A stretch of DNA of 19,162 bases from Candidatus Bathyarchaeota archaeon (GCA_020346825.1 CP070791.1:901201-920362), one strand, 5' to 3'; counted from the first letter of the stretch, positions 1-7,707 are shown. Translations and numbers: made by a program. The notes: generated by a model from the sequence alone, not told the origin.

Positions 1-302
1 AGGTTTATGGCTTCTGTGGCGTTTCTGGTCAATACGATTTCAGTTTCTGATTCAGCGTTTATGAAGTTAGCGACCTTAGCATGAGCTTTTTCGTATTCTT
101 CACTGGCCTTCTGAGATAATCTGTGGACACCTCGTTCGACGTTGGCTCGATAATCATGGTAAAACTCTACCATCTTCTTGATTACAGGTTCAGGAGTTAA
201 GCTGCTTGCGGCATTATCCAAGTAGATGATGCCTGAGTCTAATATTGGAAAGTCTTGCCTGATCTTTTTCACGTCTAGCAACCTTCGGGGCTCCGTTTGC
301 AT
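1..302 (-). CDS. sufS: Cysteine desulfurase, SufS/CsdA type (class V aminotransferase fold), N-terminal part only
   Basis: The first 100 residues are visible and the rest runs off the left edge. The protein starts at the ATG at 302-300 (MQTEPRRLL...). It shows the N-terminal signature of group II desulfurases: an IYLDNAASSLTP stretch near residue 27, an ERGVHRLSQKASEEYEKA segment near residue 57, and NATEAIN near residue 94. The family is PLP-dependent and takes sulfur from cysteine as an enzyme-bound persulfide for Fe-S assembly and other uses. The PLP lysine and catalytic cysteine lie outside the window, so activity cannot be judged. A TATA-like box at 333-340 places transcription start near 310, giving a very short leader and no visible Shine-Dalgarno. 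The family call is firm; SufS versus another class V member such as CsdA is less so. Confidence 0.85.
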   Translation of the reverse strand, partial: MQTEPRRLLDVKKIRQDFPILDSGIIYLDNAASSLTPEPVIKKMVEFYHDYRANVERGVHRLSQKASEEYEKAHAKVANFINAESETEIVLTRNATEAIN

Positions 303-332
303 TTATGTTTAGGTACTAATTCTATAACACCG

Positions 333-340
333 TTATATAA
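333..340 (-). promoter_or_regulatory. TATA box for the cysteine desulfurase gene
   Basis: On the minus strand this reads ACTTATATAAC, close to the archaeal box A consensus. Its centre is about 34 bases before the ATG at 302, which predicts an almost leaderless transcript. It lies inside a hydrophobic 61-codon reading frame (275-460), which argues that this frame is not a gene. Confidence 0.55.
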
Positions 341-577
341 GTTGTCTTCAGCAATAGACATTCTTTGAAAGACAGAACATGACGACAAAAAGAAGACAAT
401 GAAGAGCCAAACGGCAATTTCTGCTGTCATTTTGTATTCCCCGTTCTTGCCTGACGTCACTCCTTCCTATGAAGCTTGAGAAGACATAAAGCATAAAAAG
501 CAAACACGCTTAACTGAAAGACCCATATTTACGTTTTGAAAGTTCCTCAGATACGACGCAGATGAGAAGGAAGAAAC

Positions 578-1249
578 ATGGCTAGGATTAGATTCGTGTC
601 TTTCGATTTGGATGGAACACTTTTCGACAACAGATTCGTCGACTCTGTATGGCTCGAGGAAATACCTCGTTTGTACTCAGTCAAGAAAAGAGTTTCCATT
701 GATGATGCGAAAGAAAAAGTGCTGAGAGAATATGGCAAAGTGGGCAAAAAGAGACTTGAATGGTATGATCTTCAATACTGGATAGAAAAGTTTGGTCTTG
801 ACGTTGCGCGGGAAGAACTTCTCAAAAAGTTCGAAAATAGAATAAAGGCCTTCCCGGAAGTTCCTAGAGTGCTGGAACAATTGAGGAGAAAAGGTTTCAG
901 ACTAATTGTTGTGACAAACGCTCGAAGGGAGTTTGCCGAATTGGAGCTCCAAAAGGCTGATATGGAAAAACATTTCGAGCGAGTTTTTTCATCAACATCT
1001 GATTTCAGGATGGTTAAGAAAACAGCAGACCTTTACAGAAGAGTATGCAACATCCTTGGCATCTCCCCACAAGAGATCGTTCATGTAGGTGATGACCCGG
1101 ATTTTGATTTCAAGGTTCCTAGAAAACTGGGTATTACCGCTTTCCATTTGGACAGAACCGGCAAACAGAAAGGAGAGTGTGTGATCTACAGCATGAATGA
1201 GTTGAACAGAAGATTAGCAAGGCCGGAAGGTAGATTGGCAATCACGTAA
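578..1249 (+). CDS. HAD-superfamily hydrolase (phosphatase-like)
   Basis: This is a 223-residue protein with all four HAD motifs. Motif I is DLDGTLFD (nucleophile Asp10, acid/base Asp12). Motif II is VVTNAR, with Thr113. A lysine follows at 147/148, and motif IV is GDDPDFD at 171-177. Residues about 20-95 form a helical cap of the C1 type between motifs I and II, as in phosphoglycolate-phosphatase-like members. The family usually removes phosphate from small metabolites; the substrate cannot be read from the sequence. The ATG at 578 is preceded by a purine-rich AGAAGGAAG. The gene diverges from the cysteine desulfurase, and about 200 bases separate it from the next gene, so it is probably monocistronic. 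Confidence 0.85.
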   Translation: MARIRFVSFDLDGTLFDNRFVDSVWLEEIPRLYSVKKRVSIDDAKEKVLREYGKVGKKRLEWYDLQYWIEKFGLDVAREELLKKFENRIKAFPEVPRVLEQLRRKGFRLIVVTNARREFAELELQKADMEKHFERVFSSTSDFRMVKKTADLYRRVCNILGISPQEIVHVGDDPDFDFKVPRKLGITAFHLDRTGKQKGECVIYSMNELNRRLARPEGRLAIT

Positions 1250-1396
1250 TCACAGAAATGAAAGAGAAGCTTATGAACTACCTGAAGCGAAACGATGATG
1301 GGTTGGACAAGACAACGAAAACACGTAGACAGTTTATGCACGGATCAAACATGTGCGTTCAAATTGATTCTAAGAAGAACTTCTGCGGGGCACACG

Positions 1397-1405
1397 CTTA
1401 ATAAG
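1397..1405 (+). promoter_or_regulatory. Likely TATA box for the M29 aminopeptidase gene
   Basis: The box reads CTTAATAAG, about 45 bases before the ATG at 1449. It predicts a start site near 1428 and a leader of about 20 bases containing GGAG at 1432-1435. The assignment rests on position and composition only. Confidence 0.4.
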
Positions 1406-1448
1406 CCTCTTTTGGCTCTTGGTTAAAGATTGGAGCTGAGATGTTTCG

Positions 1449-2600
1449 ATGATTACGAGAGAAAAAATCGTGAAATGCGCTGAGTCGATTGTAACTGGCA
1501 TGACTGTCAAGATGGGAGAAGCCGTCATAATAAGAGGAGGAGTCCACACTCAAGAACTCTTGGAAGAAATTGGTATCATATGCTACAAGAAGGGCGCACA
1601 ACCATTGATCATGACAACCTCCGACAACTACTCAGCAAGGATATATAATGAAATCCCGAAAGAAATATTGGAGATTACTCCAAAACACTATTTCGGAGCA
1701 GTCAAAGAAGCTGATGGCTACATTGTAGTTGAGCCCTTCAAAGATCCAAAAATTCAGACGAAGTTCCCCCAAGAAAAGATTGCTGCAAGAACCAAAGCGA
1801 ACGTACCTATCCGAAAAGAACTCTATGGAGAAGAAACGAACAAGGGCAAAAAATGGACCTATGTAGGGTGGCCGACACAAGAGGCTGCAAAGTTCTATGG
1901 TGTTGACTACAACGATCTAGAACACCTAGTCATCGAAGGCATGATGGTGCCTGCTTCAACTCTCAAGGAGAATACCTCGAAACTGGCTGAACGTTTGAAG
2001 GGAACAGATATACTCCATATTACGGACAAAAAAGGCACAGATTTCACATGCAGTATCGAAGGGCGCCGGATTAACGAGGATGATGGCGTCATCAGTGATC
2101 ATGATATCAAAATAAATGATCTAGGCAACAACTTGCCAGCTGGAGAGTTGTTCATTGCACCCCATGAAAACTTTGGCGAAGGATCAATCTTCTGTCCCAT
2201 CACTGTAGATAGGTTCACCAACAAAATTATTAAGGATATTACACTTCGCTTTAAGGCTGGAAAGCTGCTTCTCGATGAATGTACAGCAGAAGTCAACCGT
2301 GACCAGATGATAAATACATTCGAACGTTGCCTAGAAATTGACAAAAAAGAGAAAAACGTCAGGACAACCAACATTGCTGAGCTAGGAATAGGATGCAATC
2401 CGGCAATTGATAAAGCAATAGGTTACATCCTCACAGACGAGAAATTACACGGATCGGTTCACGTTGCCTTCGGCTCCAACATCGGCTACGGAGGAACCTC
2501 AAAATCAAGTATGCACTGGGATTTTGTAACTGACCCTAGTGCAACAATTGAAATCGTCAACACAAGAGAAGTTATCATAAAAAACGGGGAACTCGTCTAG
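1449..2600 (+). CDS. M29-family metallo-aminopeptidase (leucyl aminopeptidase / AmpS-like)
   Basis: The protein has 383 residues. It carries the conserved C-terminal blocks of the M29 thermophilic aminopeptidases: LPAGELFIAPHE, NIAELGIGCNPAI, TDEKLHGSVHVAFGSNIGYGG and SMHWDFV. Residues matching the two-metal site and catalytic tyrosine of this family are Glu233, Glu311, His338, Tyr347, His356 and Asp358. No signal peptide is visible, so it should act in the cytoplasm, removing N-terminal residues from peptides. It converges on the SepRS gene across about 70 bases containing a 12-base inverted repeat (TTCAC, GT, GTGAA at 2622-2633). A second, more divergent member is encoded at 12580-13584. 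Confidence 0.88.
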   Translation: MITREKIVKCAESIVTGMTVKMGEAVIIRGGVHTQELLEEIGIICYKKGAQPLIMTTSDNYSARIYNEIPKEILEITPKHYFGAVKEADGYIVVEPFKDPKIQTKFPQEKIAARTKANVPIRKELYGEETNKGKKWTYVGWPTQEAAKFYGVDYNDLEHLVIEGMMVPASTLKENTSKLAERLKGTDILHITDKKGTDFTCSIEGRRINEDDGVISDHDIKINDLGNNLPAGELFIAPHENFGEGSIFCPITVDRFTNKIIKDITLRFKAGKLLLDECTAEVNRDQMINTFERCLEIDKKEKNVRTTNIAELGIGCNPAIDKAIGYILTDEKLHGSVHVAFGSNIGYGGTSKSSMHWDFVTDPSATIEIVNTREVIIKNGELV

Positions 2601-2671
2601 AATCCTGAAGGCTTTTTGCGATTCACGTGTGAAATAGCGTGTTCAAACATGTTGCGCTCATAAGAGAGGTA

Positions 2672-4246
2672 CTATGCAATTTTTGCCCTTATTCCGACAA
2701 AGACTGGTCCTTTAACAATAATCTTCTTGTTCTTGCTTGTAATAGAAGCCATCCCCGGAGCTTGAACCCTTACGTTAACATCACTAGGAAGCTTCGCGAT
2801 CTTTACTCTAATATTCACTTTGCCGACTTCTCCTGCGTTTATCCTCTTTTCAATGGAAGCACTAGCCAAAGCAGCTACAGCATCTAGATAACAAATTCCG
2901 GTGGAAAACCCTCTTTCTCTGACAATCTTTGCGTTTTTCAATCCCTTTCTTGGAACACCAAGAACGTTGCCATCGTAAACATACACAATATTCAAGGCTG
3001 CCGGACCGATCAACTTCTTCCCCACATCCGACTCATAAACGTGAACCACAATAGAACGATTGAGGAAATTTCCTTTGTAAGCGAGAAACTGGCAGGGACT
3101 TGATTGATTAGCGTTTTCTACGGCTGTCTGCACTATAGCCTTCACAAGTTTTTCTCCCTCTCTAGTTGAGGGCGTTTGATCGATCTCAACCATCCCCGCT
3201 AATTGTTCATCCGTGTATTCCACCTTGACATATAGATGCGGATAAACCAGTTTTCTAATGTCTGCTATACCTGTCCTTATCATAGCAATTCGTTCTAGGC
3301 CAGCCCCGAAATTGAAAACGGGATAGGGAATCTTGTATCGCGCCAAGCTGAGAGGATTGTATAAACCACCATCACCTATCTCGATGGATTCACCATTCTT
3401 GGGATGCCTGACGAACACTTCAAACTCCGTTCTGGGCGCATAATACTTGGAGGTCGCCCTCTTGATCGCAAATTCAACTTTGTCGAAACCAAGTCTTCCA
3501 AAGAATTGTTCCACAATCTTCTGGCCGTCTTCCAGACTGATTTCTTCGGCCATAATTACTATTGAAGCTGTCCAAGATTCATAGAGATGTTTGACGTCAA
3601 GTTTTTGCTCCCTCCTGAATTTTGGACTGATGGAGAACAACTGTAACGGCAGTGTTTCCTTATACTGCATTTCTCTCAATATTGGGAACCACGAAGAAGT
3701 TGTGTGAGATCTCAGAGTAAGCTTCGTCGGCACTGGCTTCAATTGACTGAATTCTGGAAACAACGAAGTTATTTGGGTTGCTTGCTCTTCCCTGATTCCA
3801 AGTTCTTCCACAAGGGTTTCCGTTAGATCATCTGATTCTATTTCACCTTTCTTGTATCTCCTGAAAATCTGCTGAAGTTCTTTGATCTCGCTGAATTGTG
3901 GTACAACTTTCTTGATTTCAGAGATCTTATCTTTCGAGATTCCTATATCTGCCCTTGGGAGCCCGGCAAGATAGAAAATTCTGTCCAATATGACAGGAGC
4001 CTCAGGCCCATATTGCAAATAAACGTGGCATTCCTCCGTGATCAACGGAGTTATGACCTCGGTAAAACCCATTTCTAGGAAAAGATCGCGGGCTTTGATT
4101 ATTAGATCAAATAGGGGATGCGGTTTCCTCTTCTTAGCTAAAGAAAAATATTTGCCCTTCACCTTAAGAAGTCTCGCTGATTCTGCCCAAGTTCGTTCAT
4201 AATCCTTTCGGGCGTCTCCAAGCAACTTCTTGGTGTTTATTCTCAT
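2672..4246 (-). CDS. sepS: O-phosphoseryl-tRNA(Cys) synthetase (SepRS)
   Basis: This 524-residue class II aminoacyl-tRNA synthetase charges tRNA-Cys with O-phosphoserine, the first step of tRNA-dependent cysteine synthesis. The N-terminal part contains KKRKPHPLFDLIIKARDLFLEMGF. The catalytic core has RSHTTSSWFP at 179-188 (substrate-pocket region), motif 2 FRREQKLDVKHLYES at 210-224, and motif 3 FGAGLERIAM at 313-322. Residues from about 340 on match the C-terminal anticodon-recognition region of the family. The length is typical. The start ATG at 4246 lies 17 bases after the SepCysS stop with only a weak ribosome site, so it is probably translated from the same message. The tRNA substrate and partner enzyme are encoded directly upstream. 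There is no sign of truncation. Confidence 0.95.
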   Translation of the reverse strand: MRINTKKLLGDARKDYERTWAESARLLKVKGKYFSLAKKRKPHPLFDLIIKARDLFLEMGFTEVITPLITEECHVYLQYGPEAPVILDRIFYLAGLPRADIGISKDKISEIKKVVPQFSEIKELQQIFRRYKKGEIESDDLTETLVEELGIREEQATQITSLFPEFSQLKPVPTKLTLRSHTTSSWFPILREMQYKETLPLQLFSISPKFRREQKLDVKHLYESWTASIVIMAEEISLEDGQKIVEQFFGRLGFDKVEFAIKRATSKYYAPRTEFEVFVRHPKNGESIEIGDGGLYNPLSLARYKIPYPVFNFGAGLERIAMIRTGIADIRKLVYPHLYVKVEYTDEQLAGMVEIDQTPSTREGEKLVKAIVQTAVENANQSSPCQFLAYKGNFLNRSIVVHVYESDVGKKLIGPAALNIVYVYDGNVLGVPRKGLKNAKIVRERGFSTGICYLDAVAALASASIEKRINAGEVGKVNIRVKIAKLPSDVNVRVQAPGMASITSKNKKIIVKGPVFVGIRAKIA

Positions 4247-4263
4247 CTCTGATAATCACTCGG

Positions 4264-5445
4264 TCAAGCTACGTTTATACCGTACTTGCTTGCAATATCG
4301 TGAAAGGCACAGGTTAGATACCTTATCTGATCCCACGAAAGTCCATAAGTGTTTAGCTTCCACTGTCTCGTGGCTCCCGCGAATCCTCCTACAATTCTTC
4401 TCTTTTTCAGCTCGTCGCTAAAGAAGAACCCTCTTCTTTTGTGTGTTCGTGCGATCTTGTCAAAGCTTCCGGTTGTATCTACCTTGGTTAAGGTGTGTTT
4501 CCTAGGCATTTCGCTGATAACCTTATTTCCTTCGATCTTCAGGAATTCGTCGACGAAATAGTTGATCTTCTCGACTTCTTCACTCCACTTCTTAACCCTT
4601 TCGCGAACCCTAGGGAAACTAGCCATCATAGCGATCAAATTTGATCCCATCAATGTGCAGCCCATCATTTCAACCTCTTTTATTCCAAATCTTCTTCCCG
4701 TTACGTCACCAACCATCTTGGTCGTTCTGAAAACTTTGTCAGCCCACTCATCGGTTGTTGCTACTATCCCCGAAGGCGCCGGCGACGCAAAGCTCTTGTG
4801 ACCAGAACCAACCAGAAAGTCAGCGCCCAACTCTTTTCCGTTGATTGGCATTACACCCAACGAATAAGCACAGTTAGCCAAGAAGGGAATGGCATAGTCT
4901 TTCGCAACCTTTGCTATTCCATGAATGTCGTGCTCATTCCCAAACAGATAGTCAAAATGATCCATCATAATTAACTTGGGAAATCTTCCAGTCTCATGTT
5001 TGACTTCTTCGATTTTTTGAGCCGTGCCTTCTCCAGCGATTATGCTGTCTGGGTTCAATGGAACCTCCTTGACCACACCTCCAGCAGCTTCCACAGCTAA
5101 GAACTCCGAGTAATGAGCTAGCGCGGAAACGATCACGGAATCTCCTTTCTCTACGAGGGAGGAGACAACAGCTTGGAAGCCTCTCCTTGCTCCTGGAACC
5201 ACTCTAGCATGATCCATCCCTATGAACTCTGCCAGCTCGACATGGAAATCATTTATCGGGGGCCTGCTGATTTTATCAAGTCTGAAGGGTTTTCTGCACC
5301 GGTCACAGGTTGAATAGCCATCTCCATAGGAAATAATTGCTTTCATAGCTTCTGGAGTTAATCTACCAGCAGCTTGGATGGGATGAATGTTTATGAACAA
5401 TTCTTCTCTTGCTCTGACTTCGATGTCTTCAATCATTGGTCTCAT
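4264..5445 (-). CDS. pscS: O-phosphoseryl-tRNA(Cys):cysteinyl-tRNA(Cys) synthase (SepCysS)
   Basis: This 393-residue PLP enzyme converts Sep-tRNA(Cys) to Cys-tRNA(Cys) using a sulfur donor. The N-terminal region carries GDGYSTCDRCRKPF, with Cys47 and Cys50. A third cysteine, Cys263, lies in MMGCTLMG. In studied members of the family, three cysteines at equivalent places carry the persulfide and [Fe-S]/disulfide chemistry. The expected Schiff-base lysine is Lys217 in GSGHKSF. The ATG at 5445-5443 overlaps the stop of the upstream 60-residue ORF (ATGA type), which implies translational coupling. SepRS follows 17 bases downstream and tRNA-Cys lies upstream. All key residues are present. Confidence 0.95.
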   Translation of the reverse strand: MRPMIEDIEVRAREELFINIHPIQAAGRLTPEAMKAIISYGDGYSTCDRCRKPFRLDKISRPPINDFHVELAEFIGMDHARVVPGARRGFQAVVSSLVEKGDSVIVSALAHYSEFLAVEAAGGVVKEVPLNPDSIIAGEGTAQKIEEVKHETGRFPKLIMMDHFDYLFGNEHDIHGIAKVAKDYAIPFLANCAYSLGVMPINGKELGADFLVGSGHKSFASPAPSGIVATTDEWADKVFRTTKMVGDVTGRRFGIKEVEMMGCTLMGSNLIAMMASFPRVRERVKKWSEEVEKINYFVDEFLKIEGNKVISEMPRKHTLTKVDTTGSFDKIARTHKRRGFFFSDELKKRRIVGGFAGATRQWKLNTYGLSWDQIRYLTCAFHDIASKYGINVA

Positions 5446-5624
5446 TCTATCAGCTCGCTCTCGATCGCATTCAAACTCTGTCTTACTCTCTCAATGATCT
5501 GCTTGATCTGCTCCTTCTCTTCAGTGTTGAACTTGAAGGTAGGCTTAGTGTCTCTGAAAATCTGTCTTAAATCGGTTAGAGCAAACAAAGCAACGAATGT
5601 TTCTTCCACAGCTTTTTCTTTCAT
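5442..5624 (-). CDS. Small 60-residue protein of unknown function, coupled to SepCysS
   Basis: The sequence runs MKEKAVEETF to the end ...NAIESELIE and is largely helical by inspection: an N-terminal helix with FVALFALTDLRQIFR, a short turn, then a charged heptad-like helix from about residue 33 to 60. A GGTGG ribosome site precedes the ATG at 5624. A longer frame to 5765 exists but would run through the tRNA-Cys gene, so the internal ATG is preferred. The stop overlaps the SepCysS start by four bases. It may correspond to the N-terminal interaction part of SepCysE, the factor that tethers SepRS and SepCysS in methanogens, or to the N-terminal extension I recall on some SepCysS proteins. This is inferred from position and helical character; I do not see a diagnostic motif. 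Confidence 0.65.
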   Translation of the reverse strand: MKEKAVEETFVALFALTDLRQIFRDTKPTFKFNTEEKEQIKQIIERVRQSLNAIESELIE

Positions 5625-5673
5625 AGTTCCACCAACCACATTGATGACTAGAAGGTTGCTTCTTCTAATACAT

Positions 5674-5749
5674 TGGAGCCGGGGGTGGGAATCGAACCCA
5701 CGTAGAGCGGGTCTGCAGCCCACCGCCTGAACCACTCGGCCACCCCGGC
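5674..5749 (-). tRNA. tRNA-Cys (anticodon GCA)
   Basis: The 76-base minus-strand sequence folds as a complete cloverleaf. The acceptor stem GCCGGGG/CCCCGGC has seven pairs. The D arm closes with GCC/GGC. The anticodon stem GUGGG/CCCGC surrounds the loop CUGCAGA, giving anticodon GCA. The variable region is five bases, and the T arm is GUGGG/CCCAC with loop UUCGAUU. The discriminator is U73 and CCA is encoded. U73, the GCA anticodon and G37 fit tRNA-Cys identity, including recognition by SepRS. No intron is present. About 49 bases separate it from the 60-residue ORF, with no T-run terminator between, so it may be cotranscribed with sepCysS and sepS. Confidence 0.96.
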
Positions 5750-5773
5750 AAGCCAACAATATCATATAACAGT

Positions 5774-5782
5774 GTTATAAAG
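5774..5782 (-). promoter_or_regulatory. TATA box for the tRNA-Cys / SepCys unit
   Basis: On the minus strand this reads CTTTATAAC, centred about 29 bases before the first base of the tRNA, which is the expected spacing for archaeal tRNA promoters. A second TATA-like element (TTATATGA) lies closer, near 5761-5770, but is too near the tRNA 5' end to be the main box. Confidence 0.6.
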
Positions 5783-5789
5783 CTTTTTC

Positions 5790-5819
5790 TTCTTGCCGAC
5801 ACCCAAGCGCGCGCAAGAA
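5790..5819. repeat. Inverted repeat enclosing a GCGCGCGC core, between tRNA-Cys and thioredoxin
   Basis: TTCTTGC at 5790-5796 pairs with GCAAGAA at 5813-5819, a perfect seven-base stem around a 16-base loop. The loop holds most of one copy of the intergenic TGCGCGCGC motif. It lies just upstream of the tRNA-Cys TATA box and could be an operator site or chance structure. Confidence 0.4.
5807..5815 (-). repeat. Intergenic TGCGCGCGC motif, copy 1
   Basis: An exact nine-base match on the minus strand, in the divergent region between tRNA-Cys and thioredoxin, overlapping the right arm of an inverted repeat. Confidence 0.5.
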
Positions 5820-5937
5820 TGTGCAATCTGGCTATCTGCCTGAAATGCACCACGAATCTCCTAAACCCTAAAAAGTTACCTAGGCGAATAGTAGGAACAC
5901 GAATCTTTAGCAAAGCGTTGGTTGGGGAAGGCGTTCC

Positions 5938-6339
5938 ATGAGAGAAGATGAAGAACTTGAAATGATAAAGACAAAGAAACTGAAGGAACTAATGAAAAAG
6001 AGACAAGAAAAGAAGACTGATAGCGTAGTCATCTTGACGTCCTCATCCTTTGCCGAATTCTTGGAGAACACTAATTTACCAGTCTTGGTTGACTTTTGGG
6101 CTGACTGGTGCATGCCATGCAGAATAATGGCTCCGGTGATAGAGGAACTGGCACGTGATTACAGAGGAAAAGCTATGTTCGCAAAGGTCAATGTGGACAA
6201 AAACCCGGAGATTGCAAGCCGCTTCAACATCATGAGCATACCACATTTTATAGTATTTAAGAAAGAACGTCCAGTTGAAAGAATTGTTGGTGCTGTCGGC
6301 CGCGGACCACTAGAAGACGCATTAAAAAAGCATCTCTGA
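5938..6339 (+). CDS. trx: Thioredoxin with charged N-terminal extension, WCMPC active site
   Basis: The protein has 133 residues. A thioredoxin fold spans about 30-133, with FWADWCMPCRIMAP holding the redox pair Cys58 and Cys61, and the cis-proline at Pro102 in MSIPHF. Residues 1-26 are a highly charged, helical extension (EELEMIKTKKLKELMKK) not found in bacterial thioredoxin 1. The dipeptide between the cysteines is Met-Pro rather than Gly-Pro, and His precedes Phe where Thr is common; both may shift redox potential or partner choice. The protein should reduce disulfides in the cytoplasm. GGGGAAGG lies just before the ATG at 5938. The gene diverges from the tRNA-Cys/SepCysS/SepRS unit, so a sulfur-related partner is conceivable but unproven. 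Confidence 0.9.
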   Translation: MREDEELEMIKTKKLKELMKKRQEKKTDSVVILTSSSFAEFLENTNLPVLVDFWADWCMPCRIMAPVIEELARDYRGKAMFAKVNVDKNPEIASRFNIMSIPHFIVFKKERPVERIVGAVGRGPLEDALKKHL

Positions 6340-6431
6340 GAAGAAAGAAGATGTACATAGCAATCGCTGGCAGAAACGAAAGAAACGAAAAAGCAACAAC
6401 AACCGCCGATATGACAACATCACCAAATGCG

Positions 6432-6440
6432 TGCGCGCGT
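6432..6440 (+). repeat. Intergenic TGCGCGCGT motif, copy 2
   Basis: An eight-of-nine match to the motif, in the 165-base gap between thioredoxin and the NAD kinase. An imperfect hairpin (arms CATC..CCAAA..GCG and CGC..TTTGG..GATG, 6418-6486) encloses it. Confidence 0.45.
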
Positions 6441-6504
6441 CGTAAGTAGAATAGAAGCTATTTGCATCATCCGCTTTGGCAGATGACTGAAGAAGGAACG
6501 CCAA

Positions 6505-7665
6505 GTGTATACAAAAGTTGAAAAAAGACATTCTCCAAACCGTGAAAACGAGGTTTCCAGAAAAACCATTGGATTCATCGTCAACCCCATAGCCGGCATG
6601 GGAGGAACAGTTGGACTCAAAGGCACCGATGGAGGAGCAACTCTGAAAAGGGCAATATTACTTGGGGCAAAGCCCATAGCGCCGACAAATGCAGAATCTT
6701 TTCTCTCCGAATTAGAGCCTGTCAAAGGAAGAATACAGCTTATTGTGGCAGTTGGTGCAATGGGAGAAGACGAAGCGCAAAACCGTGGTTTCGCCTTCAC
6801 AGTTTTTGGAAAGAAGAGAATTGAGACCACCGCTGAAGACACTATGGAGATAGCCAAGAGAATAAGAGATGCAGGCTCCGATCTTCTTGTGTTTTGTGGT
6901 GGAGATGGAACAGCGCGGGACATACTAGACGCGGTTGACCTAAATCTTCCTGTGTTAGGCGTTCCCGCAGGTGTTAAGATGCATAGTGCTGTTTTTGCCG
7001 TAGGACCTAAAGCTGCAGCGAGGATAGCCATGGAATTCCTGTGGGAGGAACTACCCCTTAAGGAGACGGAGATAATGGATGTAGATGAGGAAGCCTTCCG
7101 GGAGGGGCGAGTATCTGCTAAACTCTACGGTTACGTTCTAACCCCCTACGAACCGAATTTGATTCAAGGAGCAAAGATGGATAGCCTAATGACTGAAAGT
7201 GAAATGCACAACCAAGCGGCCATAGCAATCCAAGTCATTGAAGACATGAAACCCGAAGTAGTTTACATTATTGGCCCAGGAACCACCACCCGGACTATAG
7301 GAGATCTCTTGGACGCGGAGAAGACTTTGTTGGGAGTGGACCTCTTTTGCAACAAGAGACTTGTAGCCAAGGACGCAAACGAAAGACAAATATTGGAGGG
7401 AATTAGGGGCAGAATCGCACTTATCGTTGTCACTCCAATAGGAGGTCAAGGCTTCATATTTGGAAGAGGAAACCAGCAGATAAGTCCAAAGGTGATTCGG
7501 CAAGTAGGTCGAGATAACATACTTGTGGTTGCTTCTGAATGTAAATTGAGGAACTTGAAAAAGCTAAGGGTTGACACTGGTGATCCAAGCCTCGACAACG
7601 ACCTTCGGGGACACATCAAAGTTGTGGTCAACTACAGAAAGGAGCAAATAATGCTTATTGAATAG
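6505..7665 (+). CDS. ATP-NAD kinase family protein, archaeal COG3199 type
   Basis: The protein has 386 residues. The N-terminal half has IGFIVNPIAGMGGTVGLKGTDG (residues 22-43) and the diagnostic GGDGT at 132-136, the nucleotide/metal site of the NAD kinase and diacylglycerol-kinase superfamily. It also has VLGVPAGVKMHSAVFA, where NAD kinases place an Asn-Glu motif; the replacement is usual for the COG3199 branch. The C-terminal half contains GPGTTTRTIGDLL and TPIGGQGFIFGRGNQQISP. Members are annotated as ATP-NAD kinases, but the exact substrate of this branch is less certain than for NadK. The start is a GTG with AAGGA upstream; no in-frame ATG exists before the conserved region. Confidence 0.85.
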   Translation: MYTKVEKRHSPNRENEVSRKTIGFIVNPIAGMGGTVGLKGTDGGATLKRAILLGAKPIAPTNAESFLSELEPVKGRIQLIVAVGAMGEDEAQNRGFAFTVFGKKRIETTAEDTMEIAKRIRDAGSDLLVFCGGDGTARDILDAVDLNLPVLGVPAGVKMHSAVFAVGPKAAARIAMEFLWEELPLKETEIMDVDEEAFREGRVSAKLYGYVLTPYEPNLIQGAKMDSLMTESEMHNQAAIAIQVIEDMKPEVVYIIGPGTTTRTIGDLLDAEKTLLGVDLFCNKRLVAKDANERQILEGIRGRIALIVVTPIGGQGFIFGRGNQQISPKVIRQVGRDNILVVASECKLRNLKKLRVDTGDPSLDNDLRGHIKVVVNYRKEQIMLIE

Positions 7666-7693
7666 CATCAAAGTGATTGTGCACCCGATCTAG

Positions 7694-7702
7694 GCGCGCG
7701 CA
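7694..7702 (-). repeat. Intergenic TGCGCGCGC motif, copy 3
   Basis: An exact minus-strand match about 30 bases after the NAD kinase stop codon, just ahead of a small T-rich hairpin. Confidence 0.5.
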
Positions 7703-7707
7703 GGGTC

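Noticed and set aside
275..460. 61-codon minus-strand frame with a lipoprotein-like hydrophobic start
   Set aside because: It overlaps the start of the cysteine desulfurase and contains that gene's TATA box; no ribosome site was seen.
1258..1401. 47-codon frame between the HAD and M29 genes
   Set aside because: No ribosome site, low-complexity charged sequence, and it runs into the probable TATA box of the aminopeptidase.
5625..5913. Long minus-strand frames running across the tRNA-Cys gene
   Set aside because: They translate the tRNA itself; the GGTGG-preceded ATG at 5624 is a better start for the small ORF, and the other frame has no support.
6351..6449. 32-codon frame after thioredoxin
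   Set aside because: Low-complexity Asn/Thr/Lys sequence, weak ribosome site, and it passes through a TGCGCGCG motif.
6418..6486. Imperfect long hairpin upstream of the NAD kinase considered as a riboswitch
   Set aside because: The stem is interrupted, the loop is about 40 bases, and no known riboswitch core could be recognised.
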